A stretch of DNA of 64,000 nt from assembly GCA_022813625.1 (NCBI GenBank), contig JAKLMB010000007.1, positions 124,001-188,000 of the forward strand, given 5' to 3'. Below, piece by piece: positions 34,590-45,236 of the stretch (positions within the stretch are counted from its first letter, which is position 1; each line of letters starts with the position of its first letter). Under the pieces are notes generated by a model. The model did no database searches. It was given only the letters and a program-made list of their open reading frames with translations, and was not told the DNA's origin. Position numbers and translations under genes: made by a program. The DNA is from Aaosphaeria pasadenensis. Its lineage: Eukaryota > Ascomycota > Dothideomycetes > Pleosporales.

Positions 34590-35160
34590 GCCCAATTCCA
34601 ACGTAGCCTACGAAGCAGAACTTGAGGTATATCAAGCACTGTCGGGCAAAGAAAGTCTTGTTGGTCGAATTCGCAAGGCTTTACCGCTTCGGTCGCAAGA
34701 ATCCAGACCTTGAGCTTGAGACTATACTCGGGCAATCCCTCGTCCATGTTCTGTTGAATTTCAGCCACGCGGAAATATATTCGAGAAGCCGGTCAAAACT
34801 TTCCTGGGAAATTCTCAAGCAGAGAGACTTTGACACGCTGGATGACGCTATTTGCATGGCAAAAGGAAAAGAAGGTACGGCAACTCTGGGAATGCCGTGA
34901 TCGGCGATACTGACGTGCGCAGAACGCAATCGTCGCAATTTCTCTCATCGATGCTGATATAAACCACGACTACAATCGTCAAGAGACCCTCGCTGCTTTG
35001 GTCAAGTCGGCGTTCGCCGAGACACCACTAATCAAATCGTTGCGAGAAATGTCTACTCCTACTCCGCTCCTTGGTTTTTCCGCCGCTGCTCAGCATACCA
35101 CACCATATCACAAATGCTCGAAAGCTACGAAGTGCTTGAACAAAGAGAATAAGAGGTAGA
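34590..35160 (+). pseudogene. Possible decayed coding sequence, identity unknown
   Basis: Protein-like stretches lie in different frames: MPNSNVAYEAELEVYQAL from 34590, then LETILGQSLVHVLLNFSHAEI and LKQRDFDTLDDAICMAKGKE in another frame to about 34875, and IVAISLIDADINHDYNRQE after a possible intron. The frame switch near 34690 and lack of an open frame suggest a broken gene. Composition is protein-like, but I cannot name the family; a gene with unseen introns is the alternative. Confidence 0.25.
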
Positions 35161-35329
35161 CCAATCTACACTTGTAGGAATCAAAGGTGAGGTTGCACAA
35201 ATGAATGAGCAAACTCCTGAAAGCAAACCAACTGAATGAGTGACATAGAGATGTGAACGAGTCGATGGAGCTTTGCAGGTTAAAGCTGGCCGCGATTCTC
35301 CCCCAAGCTCCACTCTCCTTGAAGATAAT

Positions 35330-35359
35330 CTCTCCATGGAGAGGTTTCTCCTTGGAGAA
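35330..35359. repeat. Adjacent 14-bp palindrome and near-palindrome
   Basis: CTCTCCATGGAGAG (35330-35343) is a perfect palindrome. TTCTCCTTGGAGAA (35346-35359) is the same arm pair with two central mismatches. More TCTCC and GGAGA half-sites flank them (35318-35395). Confidence 0.7.
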
Positions 35360-35685
35360 TCTCTCTCTACGAAAATCTCCCCACGAGGAATCTCTGCGCA
35401 GATCCCCTTCCCCCCGTCCTTGGTGATTATCATGCTGCTCGATATCCGCGTATTAGAACGCTTTCCTTTGCCCGAATCCTCCAATCCACATTTAAGCATA
35501 ATGAGTCTCATTTGTCTGCTGTCTGAGTCCGCATTTCGGCGCTTGCTTGGGTCTTACAGTTCTAGGAACGTGGCCTCGAATCACCTTCTTCTCGCTTTAT
35601 ATGTCATATAACTTATATAACGTGAACGAAATGTCAAGAGTTGTAGGTGTCAGGGCGCCAATATTAGCCCCTCTGAGCGGTTTGG

Positions 35686-35867
35686 CCACCCTTTTTCTTC
35701 AGGGGATTTGATAGATAGGGTTTTATAGTTGCAGGGGCGCGTAAGGAACGCAGCTTCTGAGGAGGGGGGGTTGAATAGTTGGGGAGTCAGAGAGGAAAGG
35801 AGACAGTGAATGATAGGAATGAAAACATCCAATCCAAAAGCACATGATTTGTGTCAGTGATACGTGA
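35686..35867 (+). repeat. Dispersed element, copy 2 (full length, 182 bp)
   Basis: Near-complete match to the inverted copy at 60669-60849, from CCACCCTTTTTCTTCAGG to the TGATACRTGA-like end. Many of the differences are G-to-A here relative to that copy, at TG and CG sites. No ORF and no clear terminal inverted repeat. Confidence 0.8.
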
Positions 35868-36414
35868 TACTATGTCATGCCCTAACATGACAACTGCATC
35901 CATCGGACATAAGTCCTCAGTGAAACCTCACCCTGCCATCTCTTCCTCCATACCTGGGCACCTCCGCTAAGTACGTTTGTGCATCTCTCTGTCCGTACAT
36001 ATGCACACATCACCACTTCACGACACAGGACACCATACACACCACACCCCACAAAACCCCAACCTCGACATGTCTGTCTACAAAGAAAAGAAAAGTGAAA
36101 TTTCGATTTCTGGTATCTGGTATCTGGTATCATGCCCCCCCACTTGTCCTATGCCTATGCCTATGCCTATGCCGTCGAAAGAACAAAAAACAAAAGCTAC
36201 GCAACTAACTACATGAAGAACAGAAAAGGGGAAGAGAGGTAAAGTAGCTACAAGAAAAAGCCAGCCGTGGGTGTTGGTGGTGCGGTGTGGGTTGTTGTTT
36301 AGATACAGAGAAACGAACAGTGAATGCTTCGCTCGCTTGCCTTTCTTTCGATTTCGATGGCTTTGGGTATTTCTTTTTGGGGGGAATCATCGGAGGGATA
36401 TTCATATCCATCCA

Positions 36415-39400
36415 TCACACGCCCTCCCCCTTCCTCAACTCCTCCGTCTTAACCCTCCCAAACCCGCTCTCCCACACCCGATCCGGATCCTGCTCCTCAC
36501 TCTGCGCCCCCTTCGCCGTCGCCGCCGCGGAGGGAACCACAGACGGCGACGCGACCTCCTCAACCCTCCCCCTCAACAACTCCTTGACCTCCCCCTCCCT
36601 CCTCTCCTGCGCCTCGCGTTCCAGCCTCTCCACCACCCCCCTCACCCTCTCCTCCTCCGCCTTCTCCCCCCTGTCCCAACCAGCTTGCAACTCCCCACTC
36701 GCCGCCTCCTCGAACCGCCTCTTAACCGCCGGATCCTTCTCAAGCGCCTGAAACACGTCCTCATCTGCCGTGAAATACGCCGCGCGCAGGGCCGTGGCGC
36801 CGAACTCGAAGACTACAGCGCCGGCGAGGATGAGGATGAGCGTGAGCCACCACTTGAGGCTGCGGCCGAAGGTTTCGACGAAGGTGGTGCGCACGTAGTA
36901 GATTTTGTTGGAGGGGTTGTAGGTTTGCGACAGGATGATGTTCCAGAGGTGCCAGCCGCCGACGGAGAGGATCAGCGCGATGGCGTTGGTCAGGGTTTTG
37001 GAGTGTGTTTCTATGAATCTGAATTTGGGAGGGGTGGTTAGTTTGGGGTTTGGGTGGGGGTTGGGTGGAAGGGAGAGGGGATGGGGATACGTACTGCATC
37101 TTCAAAGCGATGAGGGTCACTGCGGCGGTGTATGTTAGCACGCCGAGGGCGAAGATGCTGTTGTCCTCTGTGAAGGGGGCTTCGCCGTAGAGAGCGAGCA
37201 TGCAGAAATAGATGAGCATTGCCTCGCCGCTCGCCATGAACATCCAGCCCAGGTAGACTTTGAAGTTGAACCCGCCGTTGCGCTGGCCCTTGGTGTACAG
37301 CTCTGGCACGGCGAGTAGCGTAGCTGCGGAGAGGTCCTTCTCGAAGACGCCCATGAAGATGACGGGCAGCGACGTGAAGAGCGTGTTGAACATGGACAGT
37401 GACCACGACTCGTACAGCGAGGTGCCCGTGTAGCCCGCGGAGCGTTGGTACAGCGCCTGCGTGAGGTAGAACACCATTTCCTTCCAGAACGTACCGACCG
37501 TGTACTTGCACGTGCGGATGTAGTTCCAGCGGCCGTGGACGAGGAGGAGCTTGGTGAGGAAGCGGAACTGCGCGATCGAGTAGTCGCTGGTTCGCGCGGC
37601 TTGGAGGCCCTCTTTGCCGGTGATGCCGATCCCGACGTGTGCTTCTTGGATCATGGCGATGTCGTTGGCGCCGTCGCCGATCGCGAGCGTGATGCTCTTC
37701 TTGACGCGCTTGCGGATGTTCTTGACGAGGCTGGCTTTCTGGGACGGCGATGCTCGGCAGCAGATGACGGAGTCGGCGAGGATGGCGAGCTCGAAGAAGA
37801 GGAGCTTCAATGGCTCAACCTCGCTGATCTGGCTGAGTGTCTGGCCGTCGATGACGATGACGGAGTGCGCGACGCCGCCGTTGTTGATGTCGAGGATTGC
37901 GCCCGCGATACTTTGTTCGACTTCGCCTGTCTCGTGGTCGAGCACAGTGACGGTGGAGTAGTCTTTGATGAGTCGGCACGAGTGTCCGATGTTGATGGCC
38001 GTCTCGCGCTTGTCGCCTGTCAGCATCCACATCTTGATCTTGGCCCTGCGTAGCTTGTCGATGGCTTCCGGGACGCCCTGCTGGAGTTTGTCCTCGATGG
38101 CCGTCGCGCCGGAGAGTTCGAGGTGCTGCTCGATCTCGTCTCCGGCTTCTTCGATCCTGCGGGCCCGGTCCACGAGACTCGTCGTTGCCTCGAGGTAGCC
38201 CTTCTTCCAGGTCGCATACTCGTCGTCGTCGAGGATCCGGTAGCCGTAGAGAAGCGTCCGTAGACCCTCCGTGGCGAATTCATTGATGTGCTGGAAGCAT
38301 CGCTCGATAACGGCAGCCTCGTCAGCCGCGACATGCTCGTCGACCATCTCCTCCATCTCCTCGACCTGGAACGAGCTCCTGGCCTCGGAGAACGCCATCG
38401 ACATCCTTCCGAGCCCTGACTGGCGAGGTGTCTGCAGCTGCGCAGTCTCCCCGATAGACTGGATCTCAAAGTCGTTCTCCCGCTCGCGGAGCCACTGATC
38501 CACCTGCTGAAGCGACCTGCCCCCGATGCTGGGCCTGCCGACCGAACTATTGGGCCGGCCCAGAGACGGCCTACCGATGCTCAGGGAGGCGCGCGCCGCC
38601 TGACCCAGCGTCATGCTCCGCCTGTTCCCCCCGATGCTGCTCTTCCGCTCCGTCTGCTCGCTGCGGCGCGCGATGGCATGCTGAGCCTCAACACTCTTCC
38701 TCCTATTCGCGCGGGCCTCGATCTCCACCATCTTCTTATTCGCCAGCGTCGCCATCTTGAGGCGCTGCATGACGATGGAATCCGCGCCCTTGCAGAAGAT
38801 GCAGATGCGGCCGTCGGGGAACCGCACGATGATAGACATGCGCTTCCTCTTCGACGAGAACTCAATGACGTCGAGGATCTCGTACGTTTCCATCGTAGGC
38901 TCGGCGTCCGCCCCCAGAGGCACGATCTTGAGCGTGATGGTGTGCACGTCGCGGTTGATGACCAGGAACCCCATGTCCTGCGCGGCCTGCACCAGCGCCA
39001 GCTCGTCCGGCGACGACGCCATGAATTCGATCTTGCCGCCGCCGCCCTCCTGCGCCTCCGGCAGGCACGTGTGGCACAGCGCCAGCGAGAGGAGGAACAT
39101 GCGGGCTTTCTTCGAGAAGGGCGTGAAGGGCTTGCGCTGGATGTACTTGATCATGTCGGTGGTCAACAGTTCGCGCTGCGACTTCCCGGGCCGCGCGGAG
39201 GACTGCCATTTCGAGCCCGCGGCTTCGGACTCGAGGTCGTGGTCGAGGGGGTCGGGGATCTCGACTGCGGGGGTGGCGGGTTCGATAGGGGACTGGACGT
39301 CTTTTGCTGAGCGGACGCTCTTCCTGACGGGCTGCTTGCCCTTCTTGCGTTTCTTGTGCAGCATCTTTTTCTTCTGCGTGTCCTGCAGGTCGACGTTGTG

Positions 39401-41383
39401 GAGCCAGGACATGCCCGCGATGCTCATCTTGCGGAACTTCATCGAGTTGTCGGTGAGGGTGCCCGTCTTGTCGGAGAAGATGTAGCTGATCTGGCCGAGC
39501 TCCTCGTTGATGGTGGACGTCCGCGGCTCGCAGGGCGTGTCGGACACCGGGTCGTACATGTCGATGTCGCCGTGCAGGAACCACATCTGCGCCAGCTTGA
39601 CGATCTCCAAACTCACGTAGAGGGACAGCGGGATCATGGTGTTGAACATGATGATGAAGGACGTCAGGTTCGGGAAGAAGGAGACCGACACGCCGGAGAG
39701 GTACCACAGCTTGTCCTCGGTGCGGTTCGACCAGATTTGGTAGGCGACGGTGTTGAAGATGGCGAGCGCGAGCACGAAGAACACAATGAGGATGACGATC
39801 CTGTTGACAGCATATTGCAGGGCCGGCGCCTTGATGCGGGGGTTCTTGTTGGCGTTCATCCGGATGCGACACTCCTCACCGGAGTAGATGATCATGCCCA
39901 GGGCGTCCGGGGTGTTCCTGAGAATGCTGCCGCGGTAGATGATCTCGTTGATGGTCAGGGGCGCGGATTTGTCGTCGAGCGTGACCTTGCCTTCGAAGTT
40001 GTACAGGTCCTGACTAGGGTCCTCCACGACGAATTCGGCGGCGCAGTGCATCACGTCTTCTTGGCTCTGGATGGCCTTAACGACGGACGCGGTCGTTTGC
40101 TTGCTCTTCAGGTTGGTCTCTCCGTCTAGGGCCATGGTCTCTACGTACGCCACGCCGTTCTCGCCGCTCGTGTGTAGGAGAGCCAAGTCCGCGGGTGCGG
40201 CATCGTCTCGCTCCAACTTCACGATGTCACCGACCTGGAGGTCCTGCCATTTGACAAATTCCCACTCCAGATCCCGGGTAGACGTCGACGACAGAGTTCC
40301 ACCATCGCTAGAAATACGCGTGGCCGCCGGGCGGGATGGCTTCAACACCTGAGCCTCCCTATTATTCTCAGCCTTATCGAGACGGTACCTCCTCAAATCG
40401 TCATAACCCTCCTTAGCGATGGACAAGCTCACGAAGAACAGAAGCGGCACAATGGTAGTGTACGTTCCGGTGGTACTAAGACCGGGTATCATCTGGAGGA
40501 TCGAAACGCAAAGGAAATAGAAATTCGCCAACTTCGAAAACTGCGCCACGAGCTGCCTGGGCAAGAAGTTCCATGCAGAGTACCGCGTCGAGCGGATCCA
40601 ATTGCTGATGTACGGCTTGTTCGTCCGCTCGTCGATCCTGGGGTCGGGCCGGTTCGGATCCAAGTCGATGTGCCTACCGTCCTTGCTCGGGGGAATGTCC
40701 TGGATGCGGTAGATGAACTTCCTGACCTTCACCCCGAACGCCTTGGCCTTCTGCACCACCATCGGCTTCCTGACCTTCTTTTGCAGCCAGTTGTCGTAGT
40801 TCGGCAGCGCGATGGCTCCCTTCCCGAGCTTCGTCGTCGTCGTTGTTGGCGGGCTGATCTGCCTATCCACGGGCGACACTGTGACCGTTGAATCCTCCAA
40901 TTTCGTCGACTGTGATTGTGACTTATCCGCATCGTCCATGAACGGATCCTCCCCACGTCTCTGCGATGATCCCCCATGTTGCTCTTCCAACTCAATCTCC
41001 CCCCTCACAGGCGAATGCTGCTCATTGATATTCCTCTTGAACAGCGAACTCCGCAGCGAGTACCCGCGCGACCGACTCGACGGCGAAATCGGACTGAACC
41101 TCCCGCTTCCCGCGCTGCGCGGCGACGTAGGCGAGAGACTGCTGTTCCTCCCCGCCGCCGTCGCGGATGCAGTTTGTCCCTCAGCAGTGTTGGTGTCCAC
41201 GCTCAAATCCGGCGTCCCAGGACGCCGTCTCGCGGTACCGCTCCCGTCCCCATTACCGGCCCCCGGGTGGTCGTGAGGGGTTGTCGTCGTCCCGTGGCGC
41301 TCGATGTCGGTGGAGAAGCGCACGCGTGGGGCGCCGCCGCCGCCAACTCCGCCGCCGGAGTGGTCCCCGGGTTCCCCAGACAT
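36415..41383 (-). CDS. dnf3: P4-type ATPase, phospholipid flippase, Dnf3 type (1630 aa)
   Basis: Exons are complement(37095..41383) and complement(36415..37018); the 76-nt intron (37019-37094) is found by joining ALKMQ to FIETHSKTLTNAIAL in the C-terminal membrane region. Domains in order: about 180 disordered residues; PISNWIRSTRYSAWNFLPRQ and TM1-2; actuator motif DGETNLK near 418; TM3-4 with NLTSFIIMFNTMIPLSLYV; phosphorylation site DKTGTLTDN near 635; nucleotide domain with a Ser/Arg-rich insert (RRKSVEAQ to GRPSIGGRSL); GDKRETAINIGHSC; GDGANDIAMIQEA near 1240; TM5-10; and a Glu/Lys-rich tail. The GRH-DERTNKPYI start and the big insert fit Dnf3 rather than Drs2, Dnf1/2 or Neo1. Known: P4-ATPases move phospholipids to the cytosolic leaflet of trans-Golgi or plasma membranes, with a Cdc50-family partner. 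Confidence 0.88.
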
Positions 41384-43358
41384 TGTTTCTCTTCCTTTGC
41401 TTTTCCTTGGATTTCGGTTACCTCTCGTTTGGATTCCGGCGCGGGGGTCGCTGGGTGCGATTGGGGTGTTTGTGGTAATTTATGTGGAATAGTTATAGCG
41501 AGCGAGCGACCGCATCGGCGTTTAGCAATTACGAAAGTGAGTGAGAATGTATGTCTCGGTGTAATCTTTTTTTATATATTTTAAAAATTCCGCGGGGCGC
41601 ACGCGCGCGCGCACAAGTGAATGTATGTTGTTTTTCCCTCAATCGTCTCGCAATTCGAAGGTTTCGTCGTTATCTCGAGGAAGGCTGTTCGGTGACGTTG
41701 CCGTGCGGGCAGGCGACTGGGCGGAAAAAGGCGTCGTAATCGTATTATTATCTTTCGCTCGAGGCGGACGTGGCGAGTAGGGTCATGGCTAATCGACCGA
41801 CGACCCTTAGTGATAGGAATTAATGGGGAGATGTCCCTCTCTCTCGCGAGCGGCGCGGTGAAAGAGAGAAAAAAAGTGAACGTCGGTCGTCGCGTAGAAG
41901 AGGAGTAAGAGGAGGAGGTAGGTGAACGAAAGAGAGCGAACGAGTCGTGAACGTTGGGTTTGGCGCGGGCAATGGCAATGGCACAGGCTGGGCTGGTTGG
42001 TGGTAATACGGTTGTTTAACTTGTTACTTGCATGTACCTGACTGGAGTGGGTTAAGTTTGGTTCTGGTCGACTCTTGGTGGACGGGTCTGGGACGGTACA
42101 GCCACGCTCAATCGCGGCAAACTAACCCAACTTAATTACGAGTCCAATTCTATCATTCGGTGCCGTATCGTAGGTGCTTTTACTACTCATCGACGAGCCG
42201 TTAGCTGGCATTGGCATTCAACCCATATCGCCGCTCAAACGGTCGGAGCCAAATGACTAACTTGCCAACACTCGTCGTCAACTAAGATCATTCAATGTAC
42301 TCCGTATATCCAACTCCATTCATCGGGCACGCCCTCTCGAACAAAAAGTCTGACGTTGGAAACATGGATACTCCGTATCACATCGTGGAATACCAAGCTT
42401 GGCAATTGTTACTCCGTGCGGTGTTGCGGTGAATGCAACGACGTCGTATGGTATACACAGGCTCCTCTATAACAACAAAACGTTTCATGACTAAGGTAGG
42501 TATATCTTATATATGTGTATAGTATAGGTAGTAGGTATTATTATGTAGGTGGGCACCTAATGTATGCATTCAATCCATCTATCGTACAAGGACATCGGCA
42601 CCAATCCTCCACTCAATCTCCCTTTGAGTCTCCCTTCCGAATGAGAGGAGATTCTGAGTAACGTATAGATAGGATCACCCTTTTCGAGTCCTTTTCTGAA
42701 GCAATCGTGATACTCGGGATGAAATTAAATGAATATTGATGATGATATGCAGTCTTTCTAGGAGACTTTTGTAAATGTCGAGCCTACATCCTTTTCCTTT
42801 TGTTTCCAAAGAAAAAGGATCGAAATAGATGGTAATCCAGATATGAAACTCCAAGAATATTGCAATGCAGCACGCTGAAAGCAAAATGAACCAAATAAAC
42901 CAGATAAAATGAGGGTGCAATGTTAGCCAAATCTTCAAGAAAGGCTATCAAAAATACCCGCCTCCGCCCACTGGATATCATCCTTGCAATCACCCCCTTT
43001 TCCTCTCCGCCTTTATGATCCATGAAAATCCAAAGAACCCGATAGCAATATGCTCATCCCTAATAATGTGGTATAATTGAAGACTTTGTTCCCGACAGTC
43101 AATCTTCGCCCTTCCTACTATTGCTGCCAAGAGCATCTCCCATGTCTCTCCAACTCCTGCATAGATTTGTCCGTCTGGTATAAGACTTTCAGTCTGAGTG
43201 TTCGATTTGTGGTATCCGATTCGTGTTGCTTCATTAAGTATGGAATTCGAAATATGAAAAAGCCGAGCGCCATGCAATTATGCGGCATAAATAAAAAGTG
43301 CTCCCAATGATGATGATGATGATGTGTAAGAAATTAAGATACGATGAGAGCCTCCATC
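41384..43358. other. Intergenic, about 2 kb
   Basis: Promoter side of the flippase gene and 3' side of the MUB1 gene (both transcribed leftward). It contains a purine-rich stretch at 41870-41945 and an (ATG)n microsatellite near the right end. No gene supported. Confidence 0.5.
43307..43324. repeat. (ATG)6 microsatellite
   Basis: Six ATG triplets in the 3' flank, about 35 bp beyond the stop of the MUB1-type gene. Confidence 0.8.
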
Positions 43359-45236
43359 TCAATTAACAGCGGCCACGCACCAGTGTCGGTGGTAGACCCA
43401 TGCACTCTTTTGGCACTCCTTGCTGCAGTACTTGGTGCGTCGGCAGCGGCGACACTTGGCGAATTGGCGTGTGTACTCTTCCCATTTTCCGCACTGGTAG
43501 TAGGCGCATTGTCGAATGCCGCCGCGAGCATCGTCTTTGCGGCAGAGGTTGCGCATGACGACACTGGCCCAGTACTGCATGTCCGATGTGTGGTGTCGGA
43601 CAGTGAACTTTTCGACCAAGGGGAAGATGTTGAAGTCGTCGGGAAGTTCGTATTCTTCCAGCTCCTCCTCTTCCGCCATCGGGGCCGGGCTGGACGTTTC
43701 GCCATCGAGCAGTTGAAGATCAGAACCAATCTTGAGCTTGGGGACAAGGTGGGATTGCTGGAAATAGGCCCTGAGGTTACAATATTTGGAAACGTATGCG
43801 AGCAGTTGTAGGGACATGAGAACGTCTTCATCGCGGGGCATGGCAGCGAGAACACCAGCCGTAGCATTACGGTCCTGGGCGTAGCGAGGATGCCACGGCG
43901 GCGGAGGGTTAGCGTTCACAACGTTGATGGCGGGTTGCACAGGAGAGAAACCACCGATGGGGGCGTTGGTCTGGGTGGCGGCAGGGTTGATCAAGCTTCC
44001 ATCAAGGGCTGGGCGGTGTGTGATGTTAAAAGTCTCGTGGTTCTCGTCAGTCCCCTCCGATGGCGGTGCAGCCAGTGCAACGGGAGTCGCTCCAGGGTCC
44101 AACATCTCCGTGTTCTCGACCATGTCAGCCATGTTGATGTCGTTTTGGATGCCCACGATCGGTTCGTTCACAACCGTACCTGCAACTGCGGGCACCTCGG
44201 CAGAAATGTCTGGTTCAGGTTGAGCGTCGATGTCGGACTCTCCCGAAAGAGACTGCTGGTGACGGATGGAGGGACGGCGTCGGCCGCGGCCGGCACTTGC
44301 CCTCGGGCTGTTCTGGCGTACGTGTGGACCACCTGGTGTCGTTGGAGATTGCGGCTGAGATGTAATCTCGCCCTGCAAGGAAGGAAGCATCGAAGGGAGA
44401 CGGTCGGCATCTCGAACGGGTCGAAGTGGAAATGTGTCGGTGGGCGTGGTCTCTATGGTGGGCAAAGCGGAGGCAAGGGGCGGTCCTACGGTCCTGGGGG
44501 TGTTGTTGTTGCTGTTGCTCGTTGTTCCAAACAGTTGCGTGCGGTTCTCGTGGCTACGGTGATGATGGTGATGAGAGGGTCGGCCACGGGCGAAGGTTGT
44601 TCGCTCCGGGGGGGAGCTGAGAGAGAAGGCAGGCGTCGGGGTGGTGTCGCCCGCCTGTGACTCCAAAGGCGTCTGGCCGAATGTCGGGGTGAAGGTCTGC
44701 GGGATCTCGATAGGGGGAGGGACCATCCTTCGTGATCGTTCCGTTCTATGGCCTGAACTAGACGCGATCTCGCCAGATCGTGACGAGTGATGGCGGCTGG
44801 AAGCGCCAAGCCGGGTACTTCTTCGCAGCTCGTTCTCTGCCTTCTCCCTGCACTTATCGACGACCTTGATGTAATTATCGAGAATGGTTGCAATGACGGG
44901 CACCATGTCGGCCTCTACGACTCGCGTCCTGACACTCTCAGAGCCCCGTACGCCGATGTTGAAGAGACATTGGAAGGCAAGGTTCCACTTCCACATGTCC
45001 ATCATGTCCTTGCTCCTCCCCTCTTTGAGGATGCATATCAGTCGTTCGATGCCGCCATCGACGGTGAGGATGTCACGTATCCTGGCAGAGGAGGTTGTGA
45101 GGTATGCGAGGTGGTTTAGAGAATTAATAAGCGGGAGGGTAGATGTGCAGTCGAGAGCTCGGCGGTCATAGAGGGCGGTGGTGATGCCGACGGAGGCCTT
45201 GTTGGCATTTGGGATGCTGAAGTTGACCTCACGCAT
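43359..45236 (-). CDS. samB: MYND zinc-finger protein MUB1/SamB (625 aa)
   Basis: Single exon. The N-terminus (MREVNFSIPNANKASVGIT, YDRRALDCTSTLPLINSLNH) is the strongly conserved start of the Aspergillus SamB / yeast Mub1 family and forms an armadillo-like helical region to about residue 130. A long Ser/Pro/His-rich disordered centre (about 135-455) precedes a second conserved helical block (DEDVLMSLQLLAYVSKYCNL). The C-terminus carries the MYND zinc finger at about 574-621 (CAYYQC, CRRCRRTKYCSKECQ, HRHWC). Known: Mub1 works with the ubiquitin ligase Ubr2 and the E2 Rad6 to degrade Rpn4; SamB affects hyphal growth and cytokinesis. Length and architecture are normal for the family. Confidence 0.92.
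   Translation of the reverse strand: MREVNFSIPNANKASVGITTALYDRRALDCTSTLPLINSLNHLAYLTTSSARIRDILTVDGGIERLICILKEGRSKDMMDMWKWNLAFQCLFNIGVRGSESVRTRVVEADMVPVIATILDNYIKVVDKCREKAENELRRSTRLGASSRHHSSRSGEIASSSGHRTERSRRMVPPPIEIPQTFTPTFGQTPLESQAGDTTPTPAFSLSSPPERTTFARGRPSHHHHHRSHENRTQLFGTTSNSNNNTPRTVGPPLASALPTIETTPTDTFPLRPVRDADRLPSMLPSLQGEITSQPQSPTTPGGPHVRQNSPRASAGRGRRRPSIRHQQSLSGESDIDAQPEPDISAEVPAVAGTVVNEPIVGIQNDINMADMVENTEMLDPGATPVALAAPPSEGTDENHETFNITHRPALDGSLINPAATQTNAPIGGFSPVQPAINVVNANPPPPWHPRYAQDRNATAGVLAAMPRDEDVLMSLQLLAYVSKYCNLRAYFQQSHLVPKLKIGSDLQLLDGETSSPAPMAEEEELEEYELPDDFNIFPLVEKFTVRHHTSDMQYWASVVMRNLCRKDDARGGIRQCAYYQCGKWEEYTRQFAKCRRCRRTKYCSKECQKSAWVYHRHWCVAAVN

Larger units (their letters stand above)
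33670..36414. other. Intergenic, about 2.7 kb, with repeats and decayed sequence
   Basis: Between the T5orf172 gene and the 3' end of the flippase gene. It holds possible decayed coding sequence (34590-35160), a palindrome-rich stretch (35318-35395), the full-length dispersed element (35686-35867) and short TATCTGG and CCTATG tandem runs (about 36113-36175). No intact gene supported. Confidence 0.5.

Noticed and set aside
38678..40129. Several long ORFs (up to 257 codons) antisense to the flippase gene
   Set aside because: They are His/Arg/Asp-rich shadows of a GC-biased coding strand, without domains.
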